From positions 62,001 to 126,000 of the forward strand of contig NZ_LYWZ01000021.1 of assembly GCF_001661965.1 (NCBI RefSeq): a stretch of 64,000 bases of DNA, in the 5' to 3' direction. The position numbers and the translations under genes are program-made. The notes beneath the pieces were generated by a model. It was not told the origin of the DNA. It searched no databases and worked only from the letters and a program-made list of their open reading frames with translations. The stretch comes from Croceicoccus mobilis (GTDB lineage: Bacteria; Pseudomonadota; Alphaproteobacteria; Sphingomonadales; Sphingomonadaceae). Below are positions 1 through 8,773 of this stretch, piece after piece (position 1 is the stretch's first letter; each line of letters opens with the position of its first letter).

Positions 1-480
1 GGGATCAGCACCGTTCTCGATCAGCAGCTTCGCGATTTCTTCGGCCTGCATGTGGGTGGCGACGATCAGCGGCGTTTCGCCGGTCGAATTGGTCGCGTTG
101 GGATTGGCCCCGTTCTGAAGCAGTGACTTGACCCCATCGGCGAAGCCCAGCGTTACCGCCGTTTCAAGCGGGGTTACGCCCTTTTTATCGGCGATATTGG
201 GGTTTGCGCCCCTCTGCAGCAGGAATTGCGTCCAGGTCGCGTCGCGGCGGGCAACGGTGATGTGCAGCGCCGTCTCACCCGTCGTGATGTTGCGGGTATT
301 GACGATGGTCGACGACGGGTCGGACAATGCCTCCACCACGGCAGAGCCATCGGATTTCTTCACCGCTTCCAGGAATTTATACCCGGCGGAAAACTGCGCG
401 GCGGCAGGAGCGGAAAGCCCCCCGATACCCAATGCCAGCACCAGTGCTGCGACCATGGCCCGGACGGGCATTGCTGTCAT
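1..480 (-). CDS. Exported ankyrin-repeat protein (3' end beyond window)
   Basis: The gene runs off the left edge; only its first 160 codons are visible. From the ATG at 480 the protein begins with a hydrophobic signal peptide of about 30 residues ending in APAAAQ, so export to the periplasm is likely. Ankyrin repeats follow, seen as successive units with cores TGETALHITVA, KGVTPLETAV and TGETPLIVAT, the later ones spaced by LL-x-GANPN turns. Ankyrin repeats are protein-binding scaffolds; the partner cannot be read from the sequence. The gene is divergent from the SCO1 gene, and the 137 bases between them must hold both promoters. Internal ATGs at 471 and 456 would shorten the signal peptide, so the first ATG is preferred. 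Confidence 0.85.
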   Translation of the reverse strand, partial: MTAMPVRAMVAALVLALGIGGLSAPAAAQFSAGYKFLEAVKKSDGSAVVEALSDPSSTIVNTRNITTGETALHITVARRDATWTQFLLQRGANPNIADKKGVTPLETAVTLGFADGVKSLLQNGANPNATNSTGETPLIVATHMQAEEIAKLLIENGADP

Positions 481-617
481 CGAAGCGATCATCGAAAATG
501 TCTTACTTGCTACGTCAGTGCGAAACACGGGCGATCCGTTTCCATATTCTCATTGCCATGCCCTTATCTCCCCAGCCGGGCGTGGCTTCGTCCTTGCATG
601 CGGGGCTTTAGCACGAC

Positions 618-1265
618 ATGAACCGCCCTGCCATGCCAAGCATCATCAAGTTTCACGCCGGCGCAACGCGCCTGCTTCTCGCCACCGGCCTCGCGCTGGC
701 CGTCGCCGCCTGCGGTAGCGGCGATTCCGCGCAGGAACAGGCGCAAAGGCCAGAGCCTCCGCTGGCGGGCGCGACCATCGGCGGGGATTTCACGCTGACG
801 AACAGCGAAGGCGAACCCGTCAGCTGGACCGATTTCAACGGACAGTGGCGCATCGTCTATTTCGGCTACACCTATTGCCCCGACATCTGCCCGGTCGATG
901 CCGCCGGCATCGGCGGCGGGCTGACCCGATTCGCCGAGGAGGACCCGGAGCTTGCCGCGAAGGTCACGCCGATCTTCATCACCGTCGATCCCGATCGCGA
1001 CACGCCCGAAGTGGTGGGCCAGTTCGCGAAAGCGTTCCACCCGCGTTTCGTCGGGCTGACCGGCACGCAAGAGCAGATCACGGCAGCGGCGAAGGAATTC
1101 AAGGTCTTCTACTCGCTCGGCCAGCCACGCGAGGACGGGAGCTATCTCGTCGAACACAGCGGCGCGACCATATTGTTCGACCCCAAGGGCGAACCCGTCG
1201 CCATCCTCTCCCCCCGCGAAGGCGCGCCGGTCGTGGCGCAGGAACTGGCGAAATGGGTGCATTGA
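618..1265 (+). CDS. SCO1/SenC-family copper chaperone lipoprotein
   Basis: A 215-residue protein with a lipobox (LAVAAC, lipidated Cys32) after an N-terminal hydrophobic segment, so it is probably a membrane-anchored periplasmic lipoprotein. The thioredoxin-like SCO domain carries the copper-binding CxxxC motif (YCPDIC, Cys87 and Cys91) and the distal histidine in YLVEHSGA (about His180), the three ligands typical of SCO1/PrrC/SenC proteins. The family delivers copper to, or reduces, the CuA site of cytochrome c oxidase. It overlaps the next gene by 13 bases, suggesting translational coupling. Length is normal for the family. Confidence 0.92.
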   Translation: MNRPAMPSIIKFHAGATRLLLATGLALAVAACGSGDSAQEQAQRPEPPLAGATIGGDFTLTNSEGEPVSWTDFNGQWRIVYFGYTYCPDICPVDAAGIGGGLTRFAEEDPELAAKVTPIFITVDPDRDTPEVVGQFAKAFHPRFVGLTGTQEQITAAAKEFKVFYSLGQPREDGSYLVEHSGATILFDPKGEPVAILSPREGAPVVAQELAKWVH

Positions 1266-1759
1266 AGGACACCGGCCCTGACGGCGAAGCTTTCTGGGAA
1301 AAGCCGCTTGCCGAACTGACCGACGAGCAGTGGGAAGCGCTGTGCGATGGCTGCGGCCAGTGCTGCACGCATAAGCTGGAGGATGCGGACACCGGGGAGA
1401 TCTATCCCACCAATGTCTCCTGCAAACTGCTCGATGTCACCACCGCACGCTGCACCAATTACGCGCATCGTAAGGCTTTCGTCCCCGATTGCCTGCAACT
1501 CACCCGCGAAACCGCGGGCGATCTGCCATGGCTTCCGGACACTTGCGCCTATCGCCTGCGCGCCCATGGCAAGCCGCTGCCCGAATGGCATTACCTTATC
1601 AGCGGCGACCGCGGTGCAGTGCACCGCGCGGGCGTATCGGTCGCGGGCAAGGTGATTTCGGAAGACGAGGCCGGACCGATCGAGGCGCATGTCCAGATCG
1701 ACGGCTATGTCCTGATGGATGCGCCAGGCGACGATGATGATGGGGATTTCTTCCTATGA
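1253..1759 (+). CDS. YcgN/UPF0260-family cysteine-cluster protein
   Basis: A 168-residue protein starting at the ATG at 1253, inside the end of the SCO1 gene. It has the family's cysteine pattern: CDGCGQCC near residue 30, then isolated cysteines in VSCKLL, ARCTNY, VPDCLQL and DTCAYRL. Eight or more conserved cysteines resemble a metal or Fe-S cluster site (CxxCxxxCxxxCP-like family). The C-terminus is acidic (GDDDDGDFF). Biochemical role is unknown. The stop overlaps the next start by four bases (ATGA), so it probably lies in one operon with SCO1 and the metallopeptidase. A longer in-frame extension upstream is antisense-like noise and is rejected. Confidence 0.85.
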   Translation: MGALKDTGPDGEAFWEKPLAELTDEQWEALCDGCGQCCTHKLEDADTGEIYPTNVSCKLLDVTTARCTNYAHRKAFVPDCLQLTRETAGDLPWLPDTCAYRLRAHGKPLPEWHYLISGDRGAVHRAGVSVAGKVISEDEAGPIEAHVQIDGYVLMDAPGDDDDGDFFL

Positions 1760-2517
1760 CGGGCCGCGCTCGCCGGGGCCTTGAAAATTTCCTGTCGCGC
1801 CGTGCGGCCCCTGCGCGCGAACTGCGTGACCGCATCGACCTGCCAGAAGGCCCGCTGCCTTTATTGGTGCGCACCCATTCCACCGCCCGCCGCATGACCC
1901 TGCGGCTGTCACCCGACGGCGGTGAGGCGCGCGTCACCGTGCCGCTGGGCGTCCCCCTGTCCGAAGGCGCCGCCTTTGCGCGCTCGCGCGTCACATGGCT
2001 TTCCGGCCAGCGCCGCGCCGTGCCTGCAGCGCGGACGGTAAAAAGCGGTGAAATCGTCGCCTTTCGCGGGCAGGACATCACAATCGCATGGGATGCCGCG
2101 CATCCGCGCACGCCGCGCATTGCCGGTGAAGAACTGCGTCTTGGCGGCCCTGCCGAAAGCCTTGCCAGCCGGATTCAGCGCTGGATGGAGGCGCAGGCGC
2201 TGGAGCTGTGCCGCGACGATCTTGCCCATTATTGCGCCCGCGCCGGTGTGACGCCCCCCGGCATTCGCCTGTCGCGCGCGCAGCGCCGCTGGGGCAGCTG
2301 TTCCAGCGAGGGGACCGTGCGCATCAACTGGCGGCTGATCATGGCACCCGATGCAGTGCGCCGTTCCGTGGTCGCACATGAAGTCGCGCATCTCGTCCAT
2401 TTCGATCATTCGCCCGCGTTTTACACGCTGCTGGAAGGCATATTCGACGACGACCTGCGCGCCGCCGACCGCTGGCTGAAACGCCATGGGCGCGGGCTAT
2501 ACGCCGCGTTCGGTTGA
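1756..2517 (+). CDS. YgjP-like zinc metallopeptidase (DUF45/M48-like)
   Basis: A 253-residue protein whose C-terminal third has the zinc motif HEVAH (residues 208-212) followed by a third histidine in HFDHSP (about 218). Upstream is the RRWGSCSSEG segment characteristic of the YgjP/DUF45 family. There is no signal peptide, so it should be cytoplasmic. Family members are SprT/wss-like metalloproteases, often without a known substrate. It overlaps the upstream gene by four bases (ATGA) and is followed by a small membrane protein and ribD, an order that suggests co-transcription. Confidence 0.85.
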   Translation: MTGRARRGLENFLSRRAAPARELRDRIDLPEGPLPLLVRTHSTARRMTLRLSPDGGEARVTVPLGVPLSEGAAFARSRVTWLSGQRRAVPAARTVKSGEIVAFRGQDITIAWDAAHPRTPRIAGEELRLGGPAESLASRIQRWMEAQALELCRDDLAHYCARAGVTPPGIRLSRAQRRWGSCSSEGTVRINWRLIMAPDAVRRSVVAHEVAHLVHFDHSPAFYTLLEGIFDDDLRAADRWLKRHGRGLYAAFG

Positions 2518-2585
2518 GCGGCCCGCGCGCAGCGAAATCCCGTCAAGGCTGGCGCAAGGTCGCTTCGCCTATTATCTGTCGCATC

Positions 2586-3104
2586 ATGTCAGTCATCACC
2601 CGTTACCTGCGCCTGTTCAATCCGCTGCTTGCCTTTCGCGATTTCCGCGACGTGTGGGAGCAGGATACGCCCCATCGCGGTCGCAACCTGCTGATGGCGG
2701 GCGCGGCGACCTGCGCGATATTTTCGGCCATGGCGATCATGGGCCGCAGCCAGATGGCCGCGCCCCCGGTGCCCGAAATCACCTGGATAACCCAGTATGA
2801 CGCCGAACGCAGCGACAAGGAAATCATCGCCGAAAACATCGAGAACCAGCGCGAGAAGGAAGAGCTTTTCGCATTGCGCGACGCCCAGCGCGCCGAAATG
2901 CGCCGCACTTACGAGGTGATCGGCAATGCCACCGGGGTCGACACCAGCGACGCCAAGGCCGAAGGCGAAGCCGAACGCGCCGAATATGAGCGCAAGCTGG
3001 CCAAGGCGCGAGCAGAAGCGGTCGCCAGATACGGAACTATCGACCCCGAAACCGGCGCGATCATCATGCCCACCGCACCCGAAGGTGCCGGTGACGGAAA
3101 CTAG
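2586..3104 (+). CDS. Small membrane-anchored coiled-coil protein, unknown function
   Basis: A 172-residue protein when started at the ATG at 2586 (MSVITRYLRLFN). One hydrophobic segment lies around residues 35-55 (LLMAGAATCAIFSAMAIMG). After it comes a long charged region rich in Glu, Lys, Ala and Arg (DKEIIAENIENQREKEE; AEGEAERAEYERKLAKA) that should form a helical coiled coil. I see no enzymatic motif. Topology suggests a membrane anchor with a soluble helical domain. It lies between the metallopeptidase and ribD, 10 bases before ribD. A start at 2514 is possible but has an uncharacteristic basic leader. Confidence 0.6.
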   Translation: MSVITRYLRLFNPLLAFRDFRDVWEQDTPHRGRNLLMAGAATCAIFSAMAIMGRSQMAAPPVPEITWITQYDAERSDKEIIAENIENQREKEELFALRDAQRAEMRRTYEVIGNATGVDTSDAKAEGEAERAEYERKLAKARAEAVARYGTIDPETGAIIMPTAPEGAGDGN

Positions 3105-3114
3105 GGTACACCCG

Positions 3115-4101
3115 ATGGCCAGCCCGCAGGACCGCCGCTGGCTTGCGGCAGCCGCCCGGCTGGCCGGACGCGCCCGCCCGCTTTCCCGCCCCAATCCCGC
3201 CGTCGGCGCGCTGGTGGTCAAGGACGATATCGTATTGGGGCGCGGCTGGACCGCCGCCGGTGGCCGCCCCCATGCCGAGGCCGCCGCGCTGGCGCAGGCA
3301 GGCGATGCCGCAAGGGGCGCGGATATCTATGCCACGCTGGAGCCCTGCGCCCATGACAGCGCCCGCGGCCCCTCCTGCTCCGACCTGCTGGCGAAGGCGC
3401 GCCCTGCCCGCGTCATCATCGGCTGCGGCGATCCCGACCCGCGCACCAATGGCAAGGGCATCGCCCGTTTGCAGGATGCAGGGGTCGAGGTCATGGTGGT
3501 CGATTGCCCTTCCTCACACCGATCGCTCGAAGGGTTCCTGATGCGTGAGACACGCGGTCGCCCATTCGTGACTTTGAAGCTGGCGCTGTCGCTGGATGGC
3601 TGCATCGCGATGGCCAATGGCGAAAGCCAGTGGATCACCGGCCCCGAAGCGCGCGCCCATGCCCATGTTCTGCGCAGCCGTCAGGACGCGATCCTTGTCG
3701 GTGGCGGGACATTGCGCGACGACAATCCCACGCTGAACGTGCGCCTGCCGGGGCTGGAGGATCGCAGCCCCGAACGCTGGGTACTGACAGGCGGTGACGT
3801 GCCCGATGGCTGGCGCAAGCTGGCCGATCCCGCAGACCTTTCCCCTCTCGTCCCGGCGCAATATCTGATGATCGAGGGCGGTGCGTCCGCCGCCGCCGCC
3901 TTCCTGCGGGCCGATCATGTCGACCGGCTGGTCATCTATCGCGCGCCCATCGTGATCGGCGGCGGCAGGCCGGGGATTACCGACATCGGACTTGGCTCCC
4001 TTCCCGACGCGCATGGCCGCTGGGCAAGAAGCGACAGCCGCATGCTTGGCAAGGACGCGCTGGAGATATACGAGCGCATTCCATGTTCACTGGCATCGTA
4101 A
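3115..4101 (+). CDS. ribD: Bifunctional riboflavin biosynthesis deaminase/reductase
   Basis: RibD carries out two successive riboflavin steps: deamination of the pyrimidine intermediate, then NADPH-dependent reduction of its ribosyl side chain. The N-terminal cytidine-deaminase-like domain has the zinc ligands HAE (residues 53-55) and PC-x9-C (77-88, LEPCAHDSARGPSC). The C-terminal reductase domain has the conserved start RPFVTLKLALSLDG and the nucleotide-binding stretch VGGGTLRDDNPTLNVR. At 328 residues it is slightly short for the family, but both domains are present. The last 19 bases overlap ribE. The ATG at 3115 was chosen because the domain begins directly after it. Confidence 0.93.
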   Translation: MASPQDRRWLAAAARLAGRARPLSRPNPAVGALVVKDDIVLGRGWTAAGGRPHAEAAALAQAGDAARGADIYATLEPCAHDSARGPSCSDLLAKARPARVIIGCGDPDPRTNGKGIARLQDAGVEVMVVDCPSSHRSLEGFLMRETRGRPFVTLKLALSLDGCIAMANGESQWITGPEARAHAHVLRSRQDAILVGGGTLRDDNPTLNVRLPGLEDRSPERWVLTGGDVPDGWRKLADPADLSPLVPAQYLMIEGGASAAAAFLRADHVDRLVIYRAPIVIGGGRPGITDIGLGSLPDAHGRWARSDSRMLGKDALEIYERIPCSLAS

Positions 4102-4688
4102 CCGCAATCGGCACCGTCCAGACCGTCTCCGACCGTGGAGACACGCATCTGAGGATCGCCTGCCCCTTCGACACTTCGGATATCGCCATTGGCGCGTCCA
4201 TCGCCTGTTCGGGCGTGTGCCTGACCGTGGTGGAGCGCGGAAGCGACTGGTTCGCGGTCGACGTCAGCGGCGAGACCCGCAGCCGCACCGCACCCGGCCA
4301 GTGGCACGAAGGGCGGCGCATCAATCTGGAACCCGCGATGAAGCTGGGCGACGAGCTGGGCGGCCATATCGTCACCGGCCATGTCGATGCGGTCGGCTTT
4401 GTGGCAGTGCGCGAAACACGCGGCGGGTCGATCCACATGGAGGTCGATGCGCCCAAGGACATCGCCGCCTTCATCGCCGAAAAGGGTTCGATCACCGTCG
4501 ATGGCGTATCGCTGACAGTGAACGCGGTGGAAGACCTGCCCGATGGCGTGGCGCGCTTTTCGCTGAACATCATCCCGCACACCGCCGAGGTCACGACCAT
4601 TGGCGGTCTGGCGGAAGGCGACGCCGTCAATCTGGAGATCGACGTGCTGGCGCGTTACCTGAAGCGCATGCAGGCACTGCAGGGCTGA
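4083..4688 (+). CDS. ribE: Riboflavin synthase, alpha subunit
   Basis: A 201-residue protein starting with the diagnostic MFTGIVTAIG. It contains the two repeated lumazine-binding domains (about 1-96 and 97-200), each with a segment like IACSGVCLTV (near 38-47) or GSITVDGVSLTVN (near 137-149). Riboflavin synthase dismutates two molecules of 6,7-dimethyl-8-ribityllumazine to riboflavin. The start lies inside ribD, so the two are translationally coupled. A bidirectional terminator follows. No ribB/ribA or ribH is seen in this window, and no FMN riboswitch was recognised upstream of ribD. Confidence 0.93.
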   Translation: MFTGIVTAIGTVQTVSDRGDTHLRIACPFDTSDIAIGASIACSGVCLTVVERGSDWFAVDVSGETRSRTAPGQWHEGRRINLEPAMKLGDELGGHIVTGHVDAVGFVAVRETRGGSIHMEVDAPKDIAAFIAEKGSITVDGVSLTVNAVEDLPDGVARFSLNIIPHTAEVTTIGGLAEGDAVNLEIDVLARYLKRMQALQG

Positions 4689-4713
4689 TCCCAGCAACCG
4701 CAGACCACAACGA

Positions 4714-4745
4714 AAAAGGGCGGAGCCGCAAGGCCCCGCCCTTTT
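4714..4745. terminator. Bidirectional intrinsic terminator between ribE and the aminotransferase
   Basis: Inverted repeat AAAAGGGCGG / CCGCCCTTTT with further GCC/GGC pairing and a GCAA loop, followed by TTTG on the plus strand and T-rich on the minus strand because of the leading A run. It sits between two convergent genes and can serve both. Confidence 0.85.
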
Positions 4746-4765
4746 GTTTGACGTTATCGGTCGGA

Positions 4766-5947
4766 TCAGGCGCTGACTTCAGCGACCGCCGCGATGAACT
4801 TGTCGATATTGCCCATGGTGAGGCCCGCGATATTGATGCGGCCCGACCCTGCCATATAGATGGCGTGATCCTCGCGCAGCTTCTGGATCTGCTCCTTTGA
4901 CAGCGGCAGGATCGCGAACAGGCCGCGCTGCGTGGCGAGCGGCTTGAGGTCGACCGACCCTGCAACGCCTGCCTCGGCGAGCTTGGCGCGGACCTGGTTG
5001 ATGCGAGTGCGCATCGATTCCAGCTCTTCCTTCCACTCGGTGGTCAGCGCCGCATCCGACAGGATCGTGCGCACCGCAGCCGCGCCGTGATCGGGCGGCA
5101 TCGACCAGTTGGCACGCGCCAGCGACGCGCCGTTCGATGCGATGCAGGGCAGGCAATCCGCGCCCTCACCCATCATGTAGATCGCGCCGACACGGTCCCG
5201 GTAAAGGCCGAAATTCTTGTCGCAGCTATAGGCGATCAGTGCTTCCGGCACGGCTTCGAGCACCATGCGAACGCCGGCTGCATCTTCCTCCAGCCCATCG
5301 CCCAGACCCTGATAGGCAAGGTCGAGGATCGGAAGGATGCCCTTGTCCTTCAGAAGAGCGGTGATCTCTTCCCATTCGGCCAGCGAATAATCGATGCCGG
5401 TGGGGTTGTGGCAGCAGCCGTGCAGCAGGATCGCATCGGTGGGCGCTGCGCCCGCAATCGCTTCGCGCAGCGCGGCCATGTCTGCCGTGCCATCGGCGGT
5501 GGCGTGATTGAAGCTGCCCGCTGCGACGCCGACATCCTTCAGGATCTGCGCATGGTTGGGCCAGCTCGGCGTGCCCATCCAGACCTTGGTGACGCCCGCA
5601 GCCTTGGCGAGCGCAACCGCAAGGCGCACACCGCCGGTGCCGCCCGGGGTCTGCATACCGTCAATGGAGTCGATCTTGGCGAAATCCTTGCCGAAGATGA
5701 TCGGCTTCAGCGCCTCGACAAAGCCCATGTCGCCTTCGGGGCCGAGATAGGCCTTTGAATCCTGCTTATCGACCAGCGCCTGCTCGGCCTTCTTGATCGA
5801 GGTGAAGACAGGGGTCGCGCCATCGTCGGTGCGGTACACGCCGACACCGAGGTCGATCTTGTCGCCGCGCTCGTCCGCCGAATAGAGCTTGATGAGCGCA
5901 AGAAGCGCGTCAGGGGGCTGCTGGGTAAGCTGGGCGAGAATGGTCAT
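4766..5947 (-). CDS. Aromatic amino acid / aspartate aminotransferase (class I)
   Basis: A 393-residue PLP-dependent enzyme starting at the ATG at 5947 (MTILAQLTQQP). It shows the class Ia pattern: KIDLGVGVYR near the N-terminus, QTPGGTGGVRLA, HGCCHNPTGID (PLP-phosphate region), and the Schiff-base lysine in YSCDKNFGLYRDRVG. The C-terminal substrate arginine lies in GSGRINIAGL. These motifs place it with TyrB/AspC-type transaminases that interconvert aspartate or aromatic amino acids with 2-oxo acids. Which substrate dominates cannot be decided from motifs. It stands alone on the minus strand and converges with ribE. Confidence 0.9.
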   Translation of the reverse strand: MTILAQLTQQPPDALLALIKLYSADERGDKIDLGVGVYRTDDGATPVFTSIKKAEQALVDKQDSKAYLGPEGDMGFVEALKPIIFGKDFAKIDSIDGMQTPGGTGGVRLAVALAKAAGVTKVWMGTPSWPNHAQILKDVGVAAGSFNHATADGTADMAALREAIAGAAPTDAILLHGCCHNPTGIDYSLAEWEEITALLKDKGILPILDLAYQGLGDGLEEDAAGVRMVLEAVPEALIAYSCDKNFGLYRDRVGAIYMMGEGADCLPCIASNGASLARANWSMPPDHGAAAVRTILSDAALTTEWKEELESMRTRINQVRAKLAEAGVAGSVDLKPLATQRGLFAILPLSKEQIQKLREDHAIYMAGSGRINIAGLTMGNIDKFIAAVAEVSA

Positions 5948-6098
5948 GGCAAATTCCGGTTCGGCAGTTTCGAGTCGCACGCCCCGGACCCGGCTTGGGC
6001 CGGAGCGGGCGCCTCATGCCGCTGCTTGCCGCCAGTAGCAAGCCTTAGCGTAACTGTATTGCCGGATTAGCGGCTGCCAGTGTTGGAAAAAGGCCGGA

Positions 6099-6959
6099 TC
6101 AGAACGGCATCCATTTCTGCTTGTGCGAGAACTTCATGTAACCCGCATTGACGCCCAGCCGCGCGCCCGCGCCCAGACGGATCGGGATCAGCACAACGTC
6201 GCCTTTACGCAGATAGCTGGCATTGAGACCGCCCACGACATAGGCAGCGCCCTCGCCCGCCGGATAGCGTTCGTAAAGCTGCTCGGTATCCCAGAGGTTA
6301 TAGACCAGCACGAAGGTCGATGCCGCATTGGCGCCGAAGTCGAAGCCGACCGAAGGACCGGTCCAGTAGATCGGCTGCTCGCCCTCGATCTTGTGGTGCA
6401 GCGTGCCCGAGCCATAGCGGAGACCAGCAATAAACGCGCCGCCGGCTTCACGCCCGACGATATAGCCGTTGGGCTCGCCCTGGTCCTTGAGGATCTTTTC
6501 GATCAGTCCCGCGAGACCTTCCGCGCCCTTGCCGAATACGCCCTCGGCCGCGCCTATCAGATCGTCTTCCTGATAGGTATCGCCCGCAGCCGGGGTCGTG
6601 GCCGCCTGCGTCGCGGCCTGCTCTGCCGGATAGGGGGTGGCCACCTGTCCCGTGGCCGCGGGATAGGCCGGGTCAACCGGAGCAGGCTGCTGCGTGGGAG
6701 TGGGAGCCGGTGTCTGCGTCGGCGCCGGGGTGGGCGTGGCGGCCGGGGCCGCATAGGGGTCGGTCGCGGTATAGGGATCGTTCGCCACCGGCGGCAGCTC
6801 ACCATTGAGATCGCCGTCGATCGCGCCGCCCGTGCCCTGATAGGCGGTATCGGGATCGACAGTCTGCATCTGCGCATAGGCAGGCTGCACCGCGGCCAGC
6901 GCGATGATCCCGCCAAGGGTGGTTGCCAGTTTGCTGTGTGCGACAATTCGCATGATCAT
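6099..6959 (-). CDS. EipA-like envelope protein (DUF1134)
   Basis: A 286-residue exported protein. The start at 6959 (MIMRIVAHSK) is favoured by GGGGA seven bases upstream. A signal peptide of about 25 residues ends at AYAQ. Residues 50-125 are a low-complexity Pro/Ala/Thr linker (PTPAPTQTPAP). The C-terminal half is the conserved DUF1134 domain, with GYIVGREAGGAFIAGLRYG, YWTGPSVGFDFGANA and GLNASYLRKGDVVLIPIRLG. Brucella EipA, of the same domain family, is a periplasmic protein needed for envelope integrity. The length of the Pro-rich linker is unusual compared with short EipA proteins, but such linkers are common in sphingomonads. Confidence 0.85.
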   Translation of the reverse strand: MIMRIVAHSKLATTLGGIIALAAVQPAYAQMQTVDPDTAYQGTGGAIDGDLNGELPPVANDPYTATDPYAAPAATPTPAPTQTPAPTPTQQPAPVDPAYPAATGQVATPYPAEQAATQAATTPAAGDTYQEDDLIGAAEGVFGKGAEGLAGLIEKILKDQGEPNGYIVGREAGGAFIAGLRYGSGTLHHKIEGEQPIYWTGPSVGFDFGANAASTFVLVYNLWDTEQLYERYPAGEGAAYVVGGLNASYLRKGDVVLIPIRLGAGARLGVNAGYMKFSHKQKWMPF

Positions 6960-7236
6960 CAGGTGATCCCCGTCAAAGATTCGAATTTCCGGCGTGAATT
7001 CGCGCCGGCAAGGCCCCTTCATAAGGGGGCATGGCTTGGTTCCTATGGAGCCAGCCGGGCAATGAATGATCGGTGAATCGAATCTAAACCGCGCCATGTC
7101 GAGTGGATGCGCCCCCTTTTCCTCCGCTTTTCGGCGGATGACGGGCGCGAAGGGCCGGTCTGAAAATTCTTTGCAAAAACTTAGGCGAAGCACACTTGAT
7201 GGCACCGGAACTGCCCGCTATAGGCCCACTCCTTCC

Positions 7237-7328
7237 GGAGACGTGGGTGAGTGGCTGAAACCAGTTCCCTGCTAAGGAACCAGACGGGGTAACCTGTCTC
7301 GAGGGTTCGAATCCCTCCGTCTCCGCCA
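7237..7328 (+). tRNA. tRNA-Ser (anticodon GCT), island integration site
   Basis: Acceptor arms GGAGACG and CGTCTCC pair, followed by discriminator G and an encoded CCA. The anticodon stem GTTCC/GGAAC encloses CTGCTAA, so the anticodon GCT lies at 7271-7273 and reads AGC/AGU serine codons. A long variable arm is present, as expected for tRNA-Ser. The 3' part (7307-7328) is repeated at 49474-49495, marking integration of a mobile island. The tRNA itself remains intact. Confidence 0.95.
7307..7328 (+). repeat. attL (tRNA-Ser 3' end)
   Basis: The 22-base segment from the T-arm to the CCA end of tRNA-Ser is identical to 49474-49495. Flanking bases differ on both sides (ggt before and cct after here; aaa before and ttc after at the right), which fixes the repeat length. 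Confidence 0.88.
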
Positions 7329-7442
7329 CCTCGTGATCCGAGGGCATCCCTTAAAGCGCTAATTTCCTTGCTTTTCCGCCAATCTTCGGTCATCATTGTT
7401 CTCTATTTGTTTCCGGTCTTCCGCCTGCATCCACCCCGATTC

Positions 7443-7483
7443 GGGGGCACATATGGGGGCAGCGCAACGCGACTTTGGGGGCA
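7443..7483 (+). repeat. Putative integrase arm-type sites (three GGGGGCA repeats)
   Basis: Three direct copies of GGGGGCA at 7443, 7455 and 7477, with variants TTCGGGGGCAC, TATGGGGGCAG and TTTGGGGGCAC, lie between attL and the integrase start. Clustered direct repeats beside att sites are typical of arm-binding sites for lambda/P4-type tyrosine recombinases. The third copy may also provide the purine-rich ribosome-binding stretch for the integrase ATG at 7487. Confidence 0.45.
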
Positions 7484-7486
7484 CTG

Positions 7487-8773
7487 ATGCTGACCGACAT
7501 GGCCGTAAGGCAGGCTAAGCCCAGGCAAAAGGACTACAAGCTCGCCGATTCCGAAGGGCTGTACCTGTTCGTCTCGAAGGCAGGCCTGCGCAGCTGGCGC
7601 CTCAAATATCGCTTTGCCGGCAAGGAACGGCGGCTCGTTCTGGGCCGCTATCCCGAAATGGGGTTGAAGGAAGCGCGAGACCGCAAGGGCGATGCCCGTC
7701 GTCTCCTGTCCGATGGCCGCGATCCGGGGATCGAAGCGGCCAAGGCTAAGGTCGAACGCGCGGTCGCATCAGCCAACACCTTCGAGGTCTTGGCGCGGGG
7801 CTGGTACGATCTGCAGAAGGATCGCTGGACGCCGATCCATTCCCGCGATGTGATCACGAGCCTGGAGAAGGAAGTCTTCCCCTGGGTCGGTGTCCTGCCG
7901 ATATCAGAGATCGACGAACCGATGGTGCTGTCGGTTCTCCGCAAGATTGAGAAGCGCGGGGCGATCGAGACGGCGCACAGGGTGCGCCAGCGCATGTCGG
8001 CGGTGTTTGTCCATGCCATTGCCGAAGGGGCAGGCTCGCGCGATCCGGCAGCGATCGTCACCAAGGCGCTGAAGCCCGTGCCGCGCGCGAAGAAGCGGCC
8101 AGCCTTCCTCTCGCTCGACGCGTTGCAGGACATGGTGCGCAAGACCGAAGCCGAACCGGCATCCCCGCTGACCAAGCTCGCCTCACGGTTCCTGGCGTTG
8201 ACCGCGCAGCGCCCCGGCATGATCCGTGCGCTGCCGTGGGACGAGATCGAGGGCGTGGATTGGCAAAGCAATGATTCGTGCCTTGATGCGCGATGGCGGG
8301 TGCCTGCTCACCGCATGAAGCTCGACAAGGAACTGAAGTCCGACGAAGGCTTCGAACACCTGGTGCCGCTGTCACCGCAGGCAGTCGATGTCCTGCGCGC
8401 GGCATGGGTGCTGACCGGGCGCGGACCGTTGATCTTTCCGTCGAACCGCAATGCCCACAGGTCGATGAGCGAGAACACGCTCTCGTACTTCTACAACCGA
8501 TGCGGCTATCAGGGGCGGCATGTCCCGCATGGCTGGCGGGCCTCTTTCTCCACGATCATGAACGAATGGGCCGAACGAACCGGTTCGCCGGGCGACCGGC
8601 ATGTGATCGACCTGATCCTTGCCCATGTCCCCGAAGGGGTGTCGGGGTCGGAAGGTGCCTATAATCGCGCTGCCTACATGGAACGCCGGCGCGAACTGCT
8701 CGATGTATGGGGCGCCACGCTGCTCGATGCTTTCCCCGCGCCGCACAAGATGCTGGGCTGGCCAAGCCGCTAA
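7487..8773 (+). CDS. int: Tyrosine integrase (P4-type, DUF4102 N-terminus)
   Basis: A 428-residue site-specific recombinase, probably responsible for insertion of the island at tRNA-Ser. The N-terminal arm-binding domain (about 1-95) has the typical AVRQAKPRQKDYKLADSEGLYL and WRLKYRFAGKERRL-type segments. The catalytic domain keeps the R...HxxR...Y residues: TAQRPGMIRAL, VPHGWRASFST, LILAHVP and AYNRAAYMERRRELL with the nucleophilic Tyr near the C-terminus. It starts at ATG 7487 (MLTDMAVRQ); a TTG at 7475 is also in frame but less likely. It lies 158 bases from the tRNA and ends one base before the convergent relaxase. Confidence 0.93.
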   Translation: MLTDMAVRQAKPRQKDYKLADSEGLYLFVSKAGLRSWRLKYRFAGKERRLVLGRYPEMGLKEARDRKGDARRLLSDGRDPGIEAAKAKVERAVASANTFEVLARGWYDLQKDRWTPIHSRDVITSLEKEVFPWVGVLPISEIDEPMVLSVLRKIEKRGAIETAHRVRQRMSAVFVHAIAEGAGSRDPAAIVTKALKPVPRAKKRPAFLSLDALQDMVRKTEAEPASPLTKLASRFLALTAQRPGMIRALPWDEIEGVDWQSNDSCLDARWRVPAHRMKLDKELKSDEGFEHLVPLSPQAVDVLRAAWVLTGRGPLIFPSNRNAHRSMSENTLSYFYNRCGYQGRHVPHGWRASFSTIMNEWAERTGSPGDRHVIDLILAHVPEGVSGSEGAYNRAAYMERRRELLDVWGATLLDAFPAPHKMLGWPSR

